Assembly: GCF_018408855.1 (NCBI RefSeq)
Contig: NZ_AP024323.1
Coordinates: 248,001-312,000 of the forward strand
Direction of reading: 5' to 3'
Length of the DNA: 64,000 nt
Source of the DNA: Caballeronia sp. NK8
GTDB taxonomy: Bacteria > Pseudomonadota > Gammaproteobacteria > Burkholderiales > Burkholderiaceae
Each line of letters starts with the position of its first letter. The stretch's first letter is position 1. The notes beneath the pieces were generated by a model that saw nothing but the letters and a program-made list of their open reading frames with translations, made no database searches and was not told where the DNA came from. Position numbers and translations under genes: made by a program. Shown in pieces: positions 9,756 through 19,095 of the stretch.

Positions 9756-10436
9756 ATGTCCGATGCTCTGGCCGGCGCGCTCTGCGTGCTCGCGGCGCTG
9801 TCGGCGGGCGCTTCGATGCGCGCGGACGCGGCGCGTTCGCGCGGGTTGTGGGCCGCCGGCGCGGTGCTTATCGTGGCGTGCGGCGCGGGCGGCGCGCCGG
9901 GTGCGATGGCGTTGTCGCTTGCGGTCGTCGCGGGATGCGTCGGCTTTCGCTTCGGCCGGGGCGCGGCGAACACGTCGACGCAGGCGCTGTTCGCAACGAT
10001 CGCGTTCGCCGCGTGGGTGTTGCCGAGCGCGAATAGCGCGTACGCGGTGCTCGCGGGCGGCGCCGTTGGCGCGCTGGTCCGTCTTGCCGGTGTGTGGGCG
10101 CGTCGCCGCGAAAGCGTCAACCTTCAGCCACTGCATCTTGTGTGCGCCGGCGCGTGCGCGGCGCTCGCCTATGTGCTCGGCGCGCAGTCGGGGGCGCTGT
10201 CCGTGGTGTCGGTCATCGCGATGGTCGCGCTCATCGGCGCGCACTTGTCGCTCGCAATGAGCGGCCGCGCCGGCGTGCCCGTCGCGAGTCTGCTGAGCGG
10301 CCTGGCGTCATGCGGCCTCGCGGCCACGGCGGCGTTCAATGGCACGCATGGGGCGCTTGCGGTGGCGGCCGTCGCGCTCGCCATCGGCTGCGCGCGGACC
10401 GCGGCTGTTTTGGGCGTCGCGCGCGAGACGCCATGA
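9756..10436 (+). CDS. multi-pass membrane protein, weakly transhydrogenase-beta-like
   Basis: A 226-residue protein, almost wholly Ala, Gly, Leu and Val, with about seven or eight predicted membrane spans. It starts 11 bases after the FAH-family gene with AAGGAG before its ATG, so it is in the same operon. The spacing of short helices recalls the membrane part of PntB, the NAD(P) transhydrogenase beta subunit, but there is no nucleotide-binding domain. I cannot assign a function. Confidence 0.65.
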   Translation: MSDALAGALCVLAALSAGASMRADAARSRGLWAAGAVLIVACGAGGAPGAMALSLAVVAGCVGFRFGRGAANTSTQALFATIAFAAWVLPSANSAYAVLAGGAVGALVRLAGVWARRRESVNLQPLHLVCAGACAALAYVLGAQSGALSVVSVIAMVALIGAHLSLAMSGRAGVPVASLLSGLASCGLAATAAFNGTHGALAVAAVALAIGCARTAAVLGVARETP

Positions 10437-10442
10437 AAACGA

Positions 10443-10474
10443 CAAGGCCGGCGCGGTTTCCCGAGCCGGCCTTG
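10443..10474. terminator. hairpin between convergent genes
   Basis: CAAGGCCGGC and GCCGGCCTTG form a perfect 10-bp stem just after the membrane-protein stop. It lacks a long T run, so it may only partly terminate. Confidence 0.5.
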
Positions 10475-10513
10475 CGTCGATTCGTCATACGCGCGGCGAG
10501 CCGCGCATCGACC

Positions 10514-10768
10514 TCAACGATCGCGATTCCACAACGCGCCGAGCACGAAGCCGACCGCCGCCGCGATCAGCACGCCCTGAATCGGCTGGCTCGCGACCGC
10601 CAGGCGCACGTTGTCGACAGTCTGCCCGTAGCTCTGCTGAAATGTGCCATACGCCTGCCGTACCTTGCCTTCGGCTTGCGTGGCTTCATCGCCCGTCAGT
10701 GCGCCGACCGCATCCTGCACCTTGCCGACGACCTTTTGCGCCGCGCCTTCCACTTGATCCTGCACCAT
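10514..10768 (-). CDS. CsbD-like stress protein with C-terminal membrane anchor
   Basis: An 84-residue protein. Residues 3-40 match the CsbD stress family (MVQDQVEGAAQKVVGKVQDAVGAL, GDEATQAEGK), and residues about 60-80 form a hydrophobic helix ending WNRDR, as in ElaB/YqjD-type proteins. The likely place is the inner membrane face. AGGGAGGCACC lies right before the ATG. It is monocistronic. Confidence 0.8.
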   Translation of the reverse strand: MVQDQVEGAAQKVVGKVQDAVGALTGDEATQAEGKVRQAYGTFQQSYGQTVDNVRLAVASQPIQGVLIAAAVGFVLGALWNRDR

Positions 10769-10854
10769 GGTGCCTCCCTTTCGGTTGAGCGGTTTCTCGT
10801 AAGTCCGGTTTCGCCGGAACGCACCAGTACAGCACGTCGCGTGCCCAGCGCGTG

Positions 10855-11211
10855 CTACGCCGGTCCGATCAGGCCTTTGACCGTCTCGATCAGATCGTCG
10901 ATCGACAGCGGCTTGCGGCGAAACTGCGCGTGCGGATGCTCGAGCGCGGGCGCATTGGCGGCAGCGCTCATGAGGATCACGGGCACGTTCGCGAGTCCAT
11001 CGCTGGCGGCCAGATTGCGGATCAGCTCGACGCCGTCCATGTGCGGCATCATCCAGTCGGTGATGACGAGCGCGGGCGGGTTCGCGCGCACGAAGTCGAG
11101 CGCGCTGCGTCCGTTGGACGCGGTCGAAACCTCGTAGCCCTCCATTTCGAGCACGAGCCGCCAGGTGGTCAGAATGTCGAATTCATCGTCGACGACGAGG
11201 ATTTTTTTCAT
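10855..11211 (-). CDS. single-domain response regulator (CheY-like receiver)
   Basis: A 118-residue receiver domain with no output domain: acidic pair D8-D9, phospho-acceptor D52 (ITDWMMP), switch Ser in VILMSAA and Lys in RRKPLS. Its ATG overlaps the stop of the upstream KaiC-like gene by four bases, so the two are translationally coupled. The receiver may modulate, or be modulated by, that ATPase. No histidine kinase is nearby. Confidence 0.92.
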   Translation of the reverse strand: MKKILVVDDEFDILTTWRLVLEMEGYEVSTASNGRSALDFVRANPPALVITDWMMPHMDGVELIRNLAASDGLANVPVILMSAAANAPALEHPHAQFRRKPLSIDDLIETVKGLIGPA

Positions 11212-12722
11212 GCGCGCGCGCCGGGATCCGACACAGAGAGCGCGGGCGCCGGCGACGGGTGTCCGGACAACAGTCCCGTCGGGCCAATGAAACCTTCACT
11301 GAGATGCAGGCCGCGCGAATCGATCGTGAGGCGGCGGATGGCCGAATCGTGCGGACCTTCGCGCTGCTTGACCACCGACACCATGCGATACAGCGCGGAG
11401 TTCGCCTCCACATAGCGCATCAGCACGATGTTCTCCGTCATCGCGGACGCGCGCAGCGTCGCGGGCAACGTCGAATCGCCGCAGAGCGGCAGTTCCTCGG
11501 TCAGGAGCGTGGTCACGCCCGCGTCGCGCAGCCGGTGCGTGAGCGCGTTGAGAAAGAGCCCGACGCGCTCGGTGCGGTTCGCGGACTGAAGCAGTCCGTC
11601 GATGCCGTCGACCACGAGCCGCGACGCCTGCGCACTTTTGACCGCGTTCACCAGTTCGACGGCGAGTTCGTCGATCGCCAGTTCGACGGCCGGATGCCAG
11701 TGGATCGTGAGTTTTCCGTCCTGCACGGCCGGCGTGAGATCGATGCCGACCGACTGCGCCTTCGCGAGCAGCCGCTCGGGCGATTCATAGAGGCCGAAAT
11801 AGACGCAGCGCTCGCCGCGATCCGCGCCCGCCTGCAGAAACTTGAGCGACAGCAGCGTTTTGCCGATCCCCGATGGCCCGACGAGCGTGGTCGTCGAGCC
11901 GCGCACGACGCCGCCGCCGAGCATCTGGTCGAAATCGGGGAACGCGAAGGCGAGCTTGCTCTTGAAATCGGGTGGCGGGCTCTGATCGTTGGCAGGCGAT
12001 GCCTCGATGCGCGGAAACGTCACGAGGCCGGCTTCCGTGATCTTGAAGAAGTGCTTGCCGAGCAGATGATTGCGGGCGCGCAGCTTGTGGACTTCGATCT
12101 CGCGGGCGCGCCGCATGCCCGTGTTGTAGCGGTTCAGTTCGATGAGCCCGTCGACGAGCGTGTGTTCCGGATGCGGTTCGTTGCCGGACAGCGGCGCGAG
12201 GATCAGCGTCGTGCAGCGCGCCGCGCTCACGAAGGCCGAAAGCTCGTGGATGAACTGCGAGAGTTCGAGTTCCGTCGAGCTGAATTCGCGCGCGCTGCGA
12301 AAGCCGTCGATGACCATGAAGCGCGGCCGGCTCGACTTGATGGTCGACGCGATCAGCGCAAGAAAGCCGGACAAGCCGTCGCGCATCAATTCGTGATAGC
12401 CGGAGACGAAGAGCATCCGGTCGGAAATGGCGTCGGCGTTGTAGAACGAAAGTCCTCGCAGATGGGAAAGCAGCTTGGTGTGCGATTCGGCGATCAGCGT
12501 GATGTACAGCACCATGTCGCCCTGCGCCACGCGGTGAAAGCCGATCTGCGACGAGAGAATCGTCTTGCCTGCGCCCGCCATCCCTTCGATCAGATACAGG
12601 CCGCCTTCGACCAGGCCGCCGCCCAGAATCTCGTCCAGCCCCGTGACGCCGGTCGTGACGTTGCCGTCGCTGGCCGCGGGCTGCCTGGGTTGACCGGTCG
12701 AGTGGTTATCGTCTTGATTCAT
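11208..12722 (-). CDS. KaiC-like tandem RecA-fold ATPase
   Basis: About 504 residues with two KaiC/RadA domains. The first Walker A is GMAGAGKT at 47-54 and the second GPSGIGKT at 282-289, each followed by a Walker B-like stretch (RFMVIDG near 134-140). Cyanobacterial KaiC has the same two-domain plan, but no KaiA or KaiB is present. A longer start at 12755 is possible; neither start has a clear ribosome site. The gene is coupled to the receiver gene by a 4-base overlap, so a two-component-like signalling role is likely. Confidence 0.85.
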   Translation of the reverse strand: MNQDDNHSTGQPRQPAASDGNVTTGVTGLDEILGGGLVEGGLYLIEGMAGAGKTILSSQIGFHRVAQGDMVLYITLIAESHTKLLSHLRGLSFYNADAISDRMLFVSGYHELMRDGLSGFLALIASTIKSSRPRFMVIDGFRSAREFSSTELELSQFIHELSAFVSAARCTTLILAPLSGNEPHPEHTLVDGLIELNRYNTGMRRAREIEVHKLRARNHLLGKHFFKITEAGLVTFPRIEASPANDQSPPPDFKSKLAFAFPDFDQMLGGGVVRGSTTTLVGPSGIGKTLLSLKFLQAGADRGERCVYFGLYESPERLLAKAQSVGIDLTPAVQDGKLTIHWHPAVELAIDELAVELVNAVKSAQASRLVVDGIDGLLQSANRTERVGLFLNALTHRLRDAGVTTLLTEELPLCGDSTLPATLRASAMTENIVLMRYVEANSALYRMVSVVKQREGPHDSAIRRLTIDSRGLHLSEGFIGPTGLLSGHPSPAPALSVSDPGARA

Positions 12723-13086
12723 GGCATTTTCGTTTTTACTTGTGCGTTCGGGCATTTTTGCGAACGCGCATTATGGCTGACTCTTGGCAAGCTGTGGGCG
12801 GCGCGCCGTGCCAGTCGGCTCCGCCGCAGAGCCTTCGCGCGCGTCCTTGCGTGAGAATGGCGACCCTCGTCGCACGTTAGCGAACGTATGGTCGACGCAT
12901 TTTTCACGCCCGGTCGTCGTGCCGAATGAGAGTGGCTGCTCGCAAACAGGAAATCTTTGAGAACACTCTCATGGGCAAGCGGCGCGAGTGCTGTTGAAAT
13001 AACGATTCATGCTGTACACGGATGCCGTGTGTTCTTCCGGCCGTTCCATCCCGGCGCTCGCGCGCCCTCTTTGCCTTCTCCTAGTC
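12723..13086. other. intergenic region, nothing firm
   Basis: Divergent spacer between the KaiC-like gene and a small putative secreted protein. No conserved ORF, RNA or repeat is recognised. Confidence 0.4.
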
Positions 13087-13362
13087 ATGCAACGTTCGCA
13101 CTCGATGCCGGGCGCTCTCGCGCTCGCCGCCAGCTTTTACGTCTTTTTTGCCACGGCTGCCGCGCCGGTTCATGCGCTCGAGCGTTTGCCCGACGCGCGC
13201 ATTCTGTCGGCCGCTCCATTCGAATTCCGCGCCGACCGCGACATTTTCTCGCGCATGCCCGCCGAGCACGGCGACTCGCGCATCCTCAAGCCGATCGACG
13301 CGATACGCAGCGCGAGCGAATTGCCGTTGCAAGACCGTTCTAAGCGTAAGCCCATGATTTGA
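13087..13362 (+). CDS. small putative exported protein
   Basis: About 91 residues. After MQRSHSMPGA there is a hydrophobic stretch (LALAASFYVFFATAAAP) ending VHA, a good Sec signal peptide. The remaining 60 residues are charged and unrecognised. The start is uncertain: 13009 or 13105 are alternatives in the same frame, and no strong ribosome site is seen. Confidence 0.4.
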   Translation: MQRSHSMPGALALAASFYVFFATAAAPVHALERLPDARILSAAPFEFRADRDIFSRMPAEHGDSRILKPIDAIRSASELPLQDRSKRKPMI

Positions 13363-13780
13363 ATCCGCGCGATTTTATTGCGCGTGAATAAGCGGTTTCG
13401 ACCGTGCCCAATGGCCGTCACGGTTGCGAGTCTTCGTAATGCGTCGAGCGGATGACTTATTACGTTGGGCTGCGCATTCAAAACGCGTAATGCATTGCTC
13501 GCGCGCAGCGTGCAGGAACTGCAAGAACAGTCCGACGGCAATCTGCCGGCGCCGAATAAACAGGGCGCGTAGATGCGTCGGACGAACGCGTCTTCAATTT
13601 GGGAGTTGTCCGCTTAAGTTGCACAAATCATCGGGCTACAATCCGGCGGCTTTCGGATTGCTTATCGATGGATGGGCTCGTTCGAAATCGAACCATGAAT
13701 CTGCCTGCCGCCTTTGGGCATGAGCCCGGGCCTGTATTGAGGCGCGCTTTCAGCGGCTTCGCGCTTTCACATTGACTCGC
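13363..13780. other. intergenic region with a possible short coding remnant
   Basis: 418 bases. A stretch ending at a TAG near 13572 reads as a coding-like tail (ARSVQELQEQSDGNLPAPN) but has no convincing start, so it may be a gene remnant or a very small ORF. Nothing else is supported. Confidence 0.3.
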
Positions 13781-14491
13781 ATGAACACCAAGATGCTCAC
13801 GAAAACCCTTGCCGTTAGTCTTATCGCCGCTGCCGCACTTGCGGGTTGCTCGTCCACCACGGGACCGGCTTTCAATATCAGTACGATTCAAACGTCGGAT
13901 GGTCAGAAGGCGTATCGCGCCGAATGCTACGGCCTTTTCGAGAAAGGCAGCGCCTGTATGGTTGCCGCCCAGAAGATGTGCGGCAATCAAAACGTGAATC
14001 TGCTCCAGACGCTCGCTGGCACGCAGACCGCCAATGATCCGCGCAGTGTGATCTTCAACTGCGCGACGCCGGCGCAGCCTGCGCCCGCCGCGCCGGTGGC
14101 CCAACCGCAACCGGCTCCCGCACCAGCGCCGGCCCCGGCCCCGGCACCGCGCAAGATCACGCTGGGCGAGAAGACCAACTTCGCATTCGACAGCGCCGCT
14201 CTGATGCCGAACGCCAAGCGTATTCTGGACAAGCTCGTCGCGGAATCGCAGGGCGTGAAGTTCGCGTCCGTCACGGTCGAAGGCTTCACGGATTCGACCG
14301 GCCCGGATGCGTATAACGTCGGTCTGTCGCAGCGCCGCGCCCAGGCCGTGCGCGACTATCTCAAGAGTCGCGGTCTGAATGCCGACAATTTCTCGGCGAA
14401 GGGTTTCGGCAAGGCGAATCCGATCGCGTCGAACGCAACGAGCGCAGGCCGTGCGGAAAATCGTCGTGTGGAAGTGACGCTCACGCCGTAA
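13781..14491 (+). CDS. OmpA-family lipoprotein
   Basis: A 236-residue protein with a lipoprotein signal; the lipobox LAGC places the acylated Cys at 23. A linker of repeated Pro-Ala pairs lies near 100-126, and an OmpA C-terminal peptidoglycan-binding domain follows (TLGEKTNFAFDSAAL, then GFTDSTGPDAYNVGLSQRRA). It probably ties the outer membrane to the cell wall. A TTG nine bases upstream is an alternative start. Confidence 0.9.
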   Translation: MNTKMLTKTLAVSLIAAAALAGCSSTTGPAFNISTIQTSDGQKAYRAECYGLFEKGSACMVAAQKMCGNQNVNLLQTLAGTQTANDPRSVIFNCATPAQPAPAAPVAQPQPAPAPAPAPAPAPRKITLGEKTNFAFDSAALMPNAKRILDKLVAESQGVKFASVTVEGFTDSTGPDAYNVGLSQRRAQAVRDYLKSRGLNADNFSAKGFGKANPIASNATSAGRAENRRVEVTLTP

Positions 14492-14513
14492 TACGTCGAA
14501 GTACGGCGTCGAC

Positions 14514-14553
14514 AAAAAAAGCCCGCGAACCATTTCGGTTTCGCGGGCTTTTT
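14514..14553. terminator. bidirectional rho-independent terminator
   Basis: A GCCCGCGAA / TTCGCGGGC stem is flanked by AAAAAAA on the left and TTTTT on the right. It serves the lipoprotein gene and the convergent ogt. Confidence 0.9.
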
Positions 14554-14577
14554 CATATCGCGTCGAACGCGCGGCGG

Positions 14578-15093
14578 TCAGAAGAGCGCGAGCTGCTCGC
14601 GCCCCGGTCCGCCTTCCAGCGTGAGCAAATGGCGCTTGCGCTCGACGCCGCCCGCGTAACCGGTCAATTCTCCATCGACGCCGATCACGCGATGACACGG
14701 CACGATGATCGCGACGGGATTGCGCCCATTCGCACCGCCGACCGCACGCGACGCTCCCGCGGGCAAACCCAGCCGACGTGCGAGATCGCCATAGGTCCAT
14801 GCGTCGCCGAAAGGGATCCGCCGCAGCGCATCCCAGACCTGGCGCTGAAACGTCGTGCCGCCGAGCTGCAGCGCGATCGAAAATTCCTGGCGCGCGCCGG
14901 CGAAGTATTCGCCGATCTGCTCTTGCGCCTGCGCGATCACGCGCGCGCGGGGCGGCGTGTCGGACAGCATCGGTTCCGGCAGGCCGACAGGAAAATGCTT
15001 CTGTCCGACGAAGAAGAGCCCCGTCAGACAGTCATTCTCGGCGCGATACAGAATGTGTCCGAGCGGACTCGGTCCCACATGGCATTCGATCAC
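14578..15093 (-). CDS. ogt: methylated-DNA-protein-cysteine S-methyltransferase
   Basis: A 171-residue, Ogt-sized protein. The alkyl-acceptor motif PCHR is at 132-135 (Cys133), preceded by the DNA-binding helix with RAVGGANGRNP at 116-126. It repairs O6-alkylguanine by suicidal transfer to the Cys. There is no AdaA domain. Confidence 0.95.
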   Translation of the reverse strand: MIECHVGPSPLGHILYRAENDCLTGLFFVGQKHFPVGLPEPMLSDTPPRARVIAQAQEQIGEYFAGARQEFSIALQLGGTTFQRQVWDALRRIPFGDAWTYGDLARRLGLPAGASRAVGGANGRNPVAIIVPCHRVIGVDGELTGYAGGVERKRHLLTLEGGPGREQLALF

Positions 15094-15129
15094 TTCGCTT
15101 CTCCGCGCGGCTCTGTTACGACCGCCGCT

Positions 15130-15390
15130 TCAGATGAACGGGTTGTCGGCGGTGCCGGACGGTGCGTTCGGTTCATCGGGCAGCTTCGCGGGCAGTGACG
15201 CATCGCTCTGCAGGGCTTCGACGATCGCGCCAAGCGCCTTGTGCAGCGCAAGCGCGTTCGCGAGCCCGGCCTTGTCGCGGGCAATCGTCAGATCGCCGCT
15301 GATCGTCAGACGCTTCACGCCGTTTTCGATGCTGATCGCGTCGCCCGCGATATTCAGCACATCAGTATCGTTCGCAAATGGCTTAAACAC
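15130..15390 (-). CDS. conserved hypothetical protein, 86 residues
   Basis: A small soluble protein with the segment VKRLTISGDLTIARDKAGL and a proline-rich tail. Its start overlaps the end of the exported nuclease gene by eight bases, so the two are probably co-translated. I recall similar small ORFs in Burkholderia relatives but no function. Confidence 0.6.
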   Translation of the reverse strand: MFKPFANDTDVLNIAGDAISIENGVKRLTISGDLTIARDKAGLANALALHKALGAIVEALQSDASLPAKLPDEPNAPSGTADNPFI

Positions 15391-16141
15391 CTCGTAATCC
15401 TCCAGGTCGCTTGTCCTTCAGTCCGTCCGGGATGCCGGGAAACGCGAGACCGCTCATCGTTTCCAGCTCGCGCACGGTTTTCATCGTGTACGTGTTCGTC
15501 GGGGTGTTTTCGACTACCACCGCGAACGCGATATCACGCTGCGGCAAATAGACTACCTTGTACAACTGCGTCGGCACGAATACGCGCGATTCGCCAATTG
15601 TCTGCAACTGTCGTCCGGAGAAGAGCGGCCCGGTGACGACATACGCTTCGCCCGACTCTTCCGTCAGCCGGCGCACGGACTGTTCGATACGCGACCAGAT
15701 GCGCCGATTGTTCGACGGATCCTGCGGCACGATGTTCGCGAGCGAGAACGATTCGGCCATGCCTTTCTTGCTCGCACGATCGCCAGCGGGGCTCATGTGG
15801 CCGCGGTCATAGCCGCTCTTCTTGTAATCGGAAAGCTGCGCGCTCTCGCCGGGCGGCAGACGTTTCTCGACGAAGAAGCGATTCGTGCGCGTGTTGTCCT
15901 TCGCGTCCTCGACGCTGCGCGCCGTCAGATGTTCCGCCGACCAGAGCGGCCCTTTGGTGAGCCCGGAGTGAAGCAGCGCGAAATCGCTGTAGCAGACTTC
16001 CTGCGTCGCCGCGCGCATCTTCGAATTGACGACGACGGGCGCGCGGCCGTTCGGGCTGAACTGCGGACAGTCGCTCGCGGACGCGCTGATGCACACGAAA
16101 CCGAGGAGCGCGGCGGCGAAAGCCTTGATGCGAAATGACAT
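15383..16141 (-). CDS. exported DNA/RNA non-specific endonuclease
   Basis: 252 residues. Start MSFRIKAFAAAL was chosen because it opens a clear Sec signal peptide ending ASASDC. The NUC1/NucA-type catalytic motif YDRGHMSPAGDR is present, with the His as general base, and NNRRIW supplies the metal-site Asn. It acts on nucleic acids in the periplasm or outside. The downstream 86-residue gene overlaps it, but no inhibitor function is known for that gene. Confidence 0.9.
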   Translation of the reverse strand: MSFRIKAFAAALLGFVCISASASDCPQFSPNGRAPVVVNSKMRAATQEVCYSDFALLHSGLTKGPLWSAEHLTARSVEDAKDNTRTNRFFVEKRLPPGESAQLSDYKKSGYDRGHMSPAGDRASKKGMAESFSLANIVPQDPSNNRRIWSRIEQSVRRLTEESGEAYVVTGPLFSGRQLQTIGESRVFVPTQLYKVVYLPQRDIAFAVVVENTPTNTYTMKTVRELETMSGLAFPGIPDGLKDKRPGGLRGV

Positions 16142-16274
16142 GCTGTGGAAAGTCCTCGAGACGATCGGGGCGCAAAGTATAAGCGCTGAGGGCGGCGCGC
16201 GGGGCGGGCGCGCGGACACGCGTGAATTTCAGGCGCGCTAGAATGCGTCGGCCGACGTCATCTCGAAATATCAC

Positions 16275-17336
16275 ATGAACTCAGTGCGCAGCAAGCCGTC
16301 CGTCGTTCGATCCCTGGTGTTGTCGTTCGCGATGTTTTTCGCCTGTCACGCGCATGCCGAGGATGCCCCGCAACCGGCCAGCGACGGCCCCGCCTATGGT
16401 CCCGAATTGCAGGGGTTCGAGTATCCGTATCCGGTCGCGCGCTTCGCGCTCACGTCGCAGCGTCAGGTGGTGCGAATGGCTTATATGGATGTGCATCCGC
16501 CGCATCCGAACGGGCGCACCGCGGTGCTGATGCACGGCAAGAACTTCTGTTCGGCGACCTGGAAGCAGACCATCGAGACATTGACCGATGCGGGCTACCG
16601 CGTGATCGCGCCGGATCAGATCGGCTTTTGCATGTCGACCAAGCCCGCGCGCTATCAGTACAGTTTCCAGCAGCTCGCGCGCAACACGCATGCATTGCTC
16701 GCCGCGCTCGGCGTATCGCGCGCGACGCTCATCGCGCATTCGACGGGCGGCATGCTCGCCGTGCGCTATGCGCTGATGTACCCGCGCGAGACGGAGCAAC
16801 TCGTGCTTGTCAATCCGATCGGTCTGGAGGACTGGAAGGCGAAGGGCGTGCCGTCGATATCGATCGACGACTGGTACGCACGCGAACTCAAAACGAGCGC
16901 CGACGGCATTCGCCGCTATGAAACGAATACGTATTACGCGGGCCAGTGGCGCGCGGACTACGAACCGTGGGTGCAGATGCTCGCGGGCATGTATCGCGGG
17001 CCGGGCAAGGACATCGTCGCGTGGAACTCGGCGCTGCTGTACGACATGATCTACACGCAGCCGGTCGTCTACGAGTTCGATCAACTGAAGACGCCGACGC
17101 TGCTGCTCATCGGCGACAAGGACAACACCGCGATCGGCAAGGATTTCGCGCCGCCGGAGATTCGTCCGATGCTCGGGCGCTATCCCGATCTCGCGAGACT
17201 CGCGAAGGAGCGTATCGAAGGCGCGAAGCTCGTCGAGTTTCCGGAACTCGGGCACGCGCCGCAGATGCAGGACCCGGCGGCATTTCACAAAGCGCTGCTC
17301 GATGGCCTCGCCGCCCTGAAACCGCACGCGCAGTGA
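16275..17336 (+). CDS. exported alpha/beta hydrolase
   Basis: 353 residues with a signal peptide (SFAMFFACHAHA). It has an oxyanion-loop motif LMHGKNFC, nucleophile elbow AHSTGGM and a late His in ELGHAP. It starts 133 bases from the divergent nuclease gene. The substrate is unknown; an ester or lactone is typical. Confidence 0.85.
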   Translation: MNSVRSKPSVVRSLVLSFAMFFACHAHAEDAPQPASDGPAYGPELQGFEYPYPVARFALTSQRQVVRMAYMDVHPPHPNGRTAVLMHGKNFCSATWKQTIETLTDAGYRVIAPDQIGFCMSTKPARYQYSFQQLARNTHALLAALGVSRATLIAHSTGGMLAVRYALMYPRETEQLVLVNPIGLEDWKAKGVPSISIDDWYARELKTSADGIRRYETNTYYAGQWRADYEPWVQMLAGMYRGPGKDIVAWNSALLYDMIYTQPVVYEFDQLKTPTLLLIGDKDNTAIGKDFAPPEIRPMLGRYPDLARLAKERIEGAKLVEFPELGHAPQMQDPAAFHKALLDGLAALKPHAQ

Positions 17337-17337
17337 A

Positions 17338-18729
17338 TCAGCGCGCGTCGGGCGCGCACGCCGCGCGTTCGATCGCCGGCACCTGCACCGCCAGCGTGAT
17401 GCCGCGCGCGATCATGAAAAGGGTCAGCGCCAGCCACAAGCCGTGATTGCCGAGCGATCCCGCAAGCGCCCACGCGGCAAGCAGGAACACCGCCAGCGAG
17501 ACGGCCATCGCTTTCATCAGTTCGTGCGTGCGCGTCGCGCCGATGAACACGCCATCGAGCAAAAAGCCCGCGACGGACGCCAACGGCAGGATCGCGGCCC
17601 ACGGCAGATAGCGCGCCGCCGTCGCGTGCACGACGGGCTGATCCGTCAGCCCGCCGATGATCCATTCGCCGCCGATCCAGTAGACGATCGAAAAGCCGGC
17701 CGCGCCGATCGCCGACCAGAGCATCGTGATCTTCACGGCCTGACGGAATGCGTGACGGTCGCGCGCGCCGGCCGCCGCGCCCACGAGCGCCTCGGCGGCG
17801 TGCGCGAAACCGTCGAGCCCGAACGCCATGAAGGTCTGAAAGTTCAGCAGCACGGCGTTCGCGGCGAGCACCGCATCGCCCTCGCGCGCGCCGAGATGCG
17901 CGAACCAGCCATACGAGCCGAGCAGACAGATCGTGCGGATGAAGATGTCGCGGTTGATCGCGACCAGCCGCCTGAGCGCGCGGGCATCGAGCAGCGAACG
18001 CGGCGCGAGCGGCCCGAGTCCGCGCGGCCGCTGATGCCACAGGATCGCGAGGCCGAGCACGAAGCCGCAGAAGTCCGCGAACGCGGTCGCCGCGCCAATC
18101 CCGGCGATACCCCAGCCGAAGCGATACACAAAAAGCAGCACTGCGACGATGTTCACCAGATTGATGACGATCTGCGTGACGAGCGCGAGCCGCACGCGCT
18201 GGCAGCCGAGCAAAAACCCAAGCACGACGTAATTGCCGAGCGCGAACGGGGCAGCCCAGATACGCGCATGACAGTACGCGCTCGCGGTGTCCTGCACGGC
18301 GGCGCTGCCGCCCAGCGCGAGCAGCGCATAGCGGATGATCGGCACTTGCAGCGCCAGCACGGCCGCGCCGATCGCGAGCGCGAGCAGCAACGCGCGCAGC
18401 AGGCTCGCGCGCAAGGCCTCGTCGTCATGCGCGCCGAACGCCTGCGCGACGAGGCCCGTCGTGCCCATGCGCAGGAAGCCGAAGCCCCAGAACACGAAGC
18501 TGAACACGAGTCCGCCGAGCGCGACGCCGCCGAGAAACTGCGGTCCGTCGAGATGCCCGGCGACGGCCGTGTCGACGGCGCCGAGAATCGGCTGCGTGAG
18601 GTTCGCGAGGACAATCGGAAAGGCGAGCGTCAGCACGCGCTTGTGCCAGTGCACGGGCAGCGCGGTGGCGTCGTTTTGTGGGGGCGTCGGCAAAGTGTTC
18701 TGGCTGATGGTTCGTGACAAGGGCGTCAT
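17338..18729 (-). CDS. MATE-family efflux transporter (DinF-like)
   Basis: 463 residues, 12 membrane spans, with MATE signatures [23 protein letters not shown] near 35-57. The ATG at 18729 fits the family length; the frame is open further upstream but runs into the divergent ynfA-like gene. It exports drugs or metabolites using Na+ or H+. Confidence 0.9.
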   Translation of the reverse strand: MTPLSRTISQNTLPTPPQNDATALPVHWHKRVLTLAFPIVLANLTQPILGAVDTAVAGHLDGPQFLGGVALGGLVFSFVFWGFGFLRMGTTGLVAQAFGAHDDEALRASLLRALLLALAIGAAVLALQVPIIRYALLALGGSAAVQDTASAYCHARIWAAPFALGNYVVLGFLLGCQRVRLALVTQIVINLVNIVAVLLFVYRFGWGIAGIGAATAFADFCGFVLGLAILWHQRPRGLGPLAPRSLLDARALRRLVAINRDIFIRTICLLGSYGWFAHLGAREGDAVLAANAVLLNFQTFMAFGLDGFAHAAEALVGAAAGARDRHAFRQAVKITMLWSAIGAAGFSIVYWIGGEWIIGGLTDQPVVHATAARYLPWAAILPLASVAGFLLDGVFIGATRTHELMKAMAVSLAVFLLAAWALAGSLGNHGLWLALTLFMIARGITLAVQVPAIERAACAPDAR

Positions 18730-18759
18730 TGTCCACGCAACTTCAGGCGAACGTCGATA

Positions 18760-19089
18760 ATGCGCTTCATGAAAACATTCGCGCTCTACGTCGTCACGGC
18801 TGTCGCCGAGATCGCGGGCTGCTACTTTCCTTATCGATGGCTCAGGGAAGGAGGCTCGCCGTGGCTGGTCGTGCCGGGCGCGCTGTCGCTCGCGCTGTTC
18901 GCGTGGCTGCTGACGCTGCACGATACGGCAGCGGGGCGTATCTATGCGGCGTATGGCGGCGTGTATATCGGCGTGGCGATCGCGTGGCTATGGGCCGTCG
19001 ACCGCATCAGGCCGACGGCGTGGGATCTCGCGGGCGCGGTGATCGCGCTCATCGGCATGAGCGTGATCGCGTTTCAGCCGCGCGTGTGA
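18760..19089 (+). CDS. YnfA-family (UPF0060) small membrane protein
   Basis: 109 residues with four predicted helices and the family signatures [16 protein letters not shown] and [16 protein letters not shown]. The family is related to small multidrug-resistance transporters. It starts 30 bases from the divergent MATE gene, so the two probably share a promoter region. Confidence 0.93.
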   Translation: MRFMKTFALYVVTAVAEIAGCYFPYRWLREGGSPWLVVPGALSLALFAWLLTLHDTAAGRIYAAYGGVYIGVAIAWLWAVDRIRPTAWDLAGAVIALIGMSVIAFQPRV

Positions 19090-19095
19090 GACCTG

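Noticed and set aside
11259..12854. 531-codon plus-strand frame opposite the KaiC-like gene
   Set aside because: Antisense to a protein with two Walker motifs; no recognisable fold.
14100..14150. Pro-Ala run in the OmpA lipoprotein as a possible phase-variable repeat
   Set aside because: Codons for the Pro-Ala pairs vary enough that it is a normal cell-wall linker rather than a slippage tract.
17443..18717. 424-codon plus-strand frame opposite the MATE gene
   Set aside because: Arg/Glu/Asp-rich shadow of a hydrophobic transporter on the other strand.
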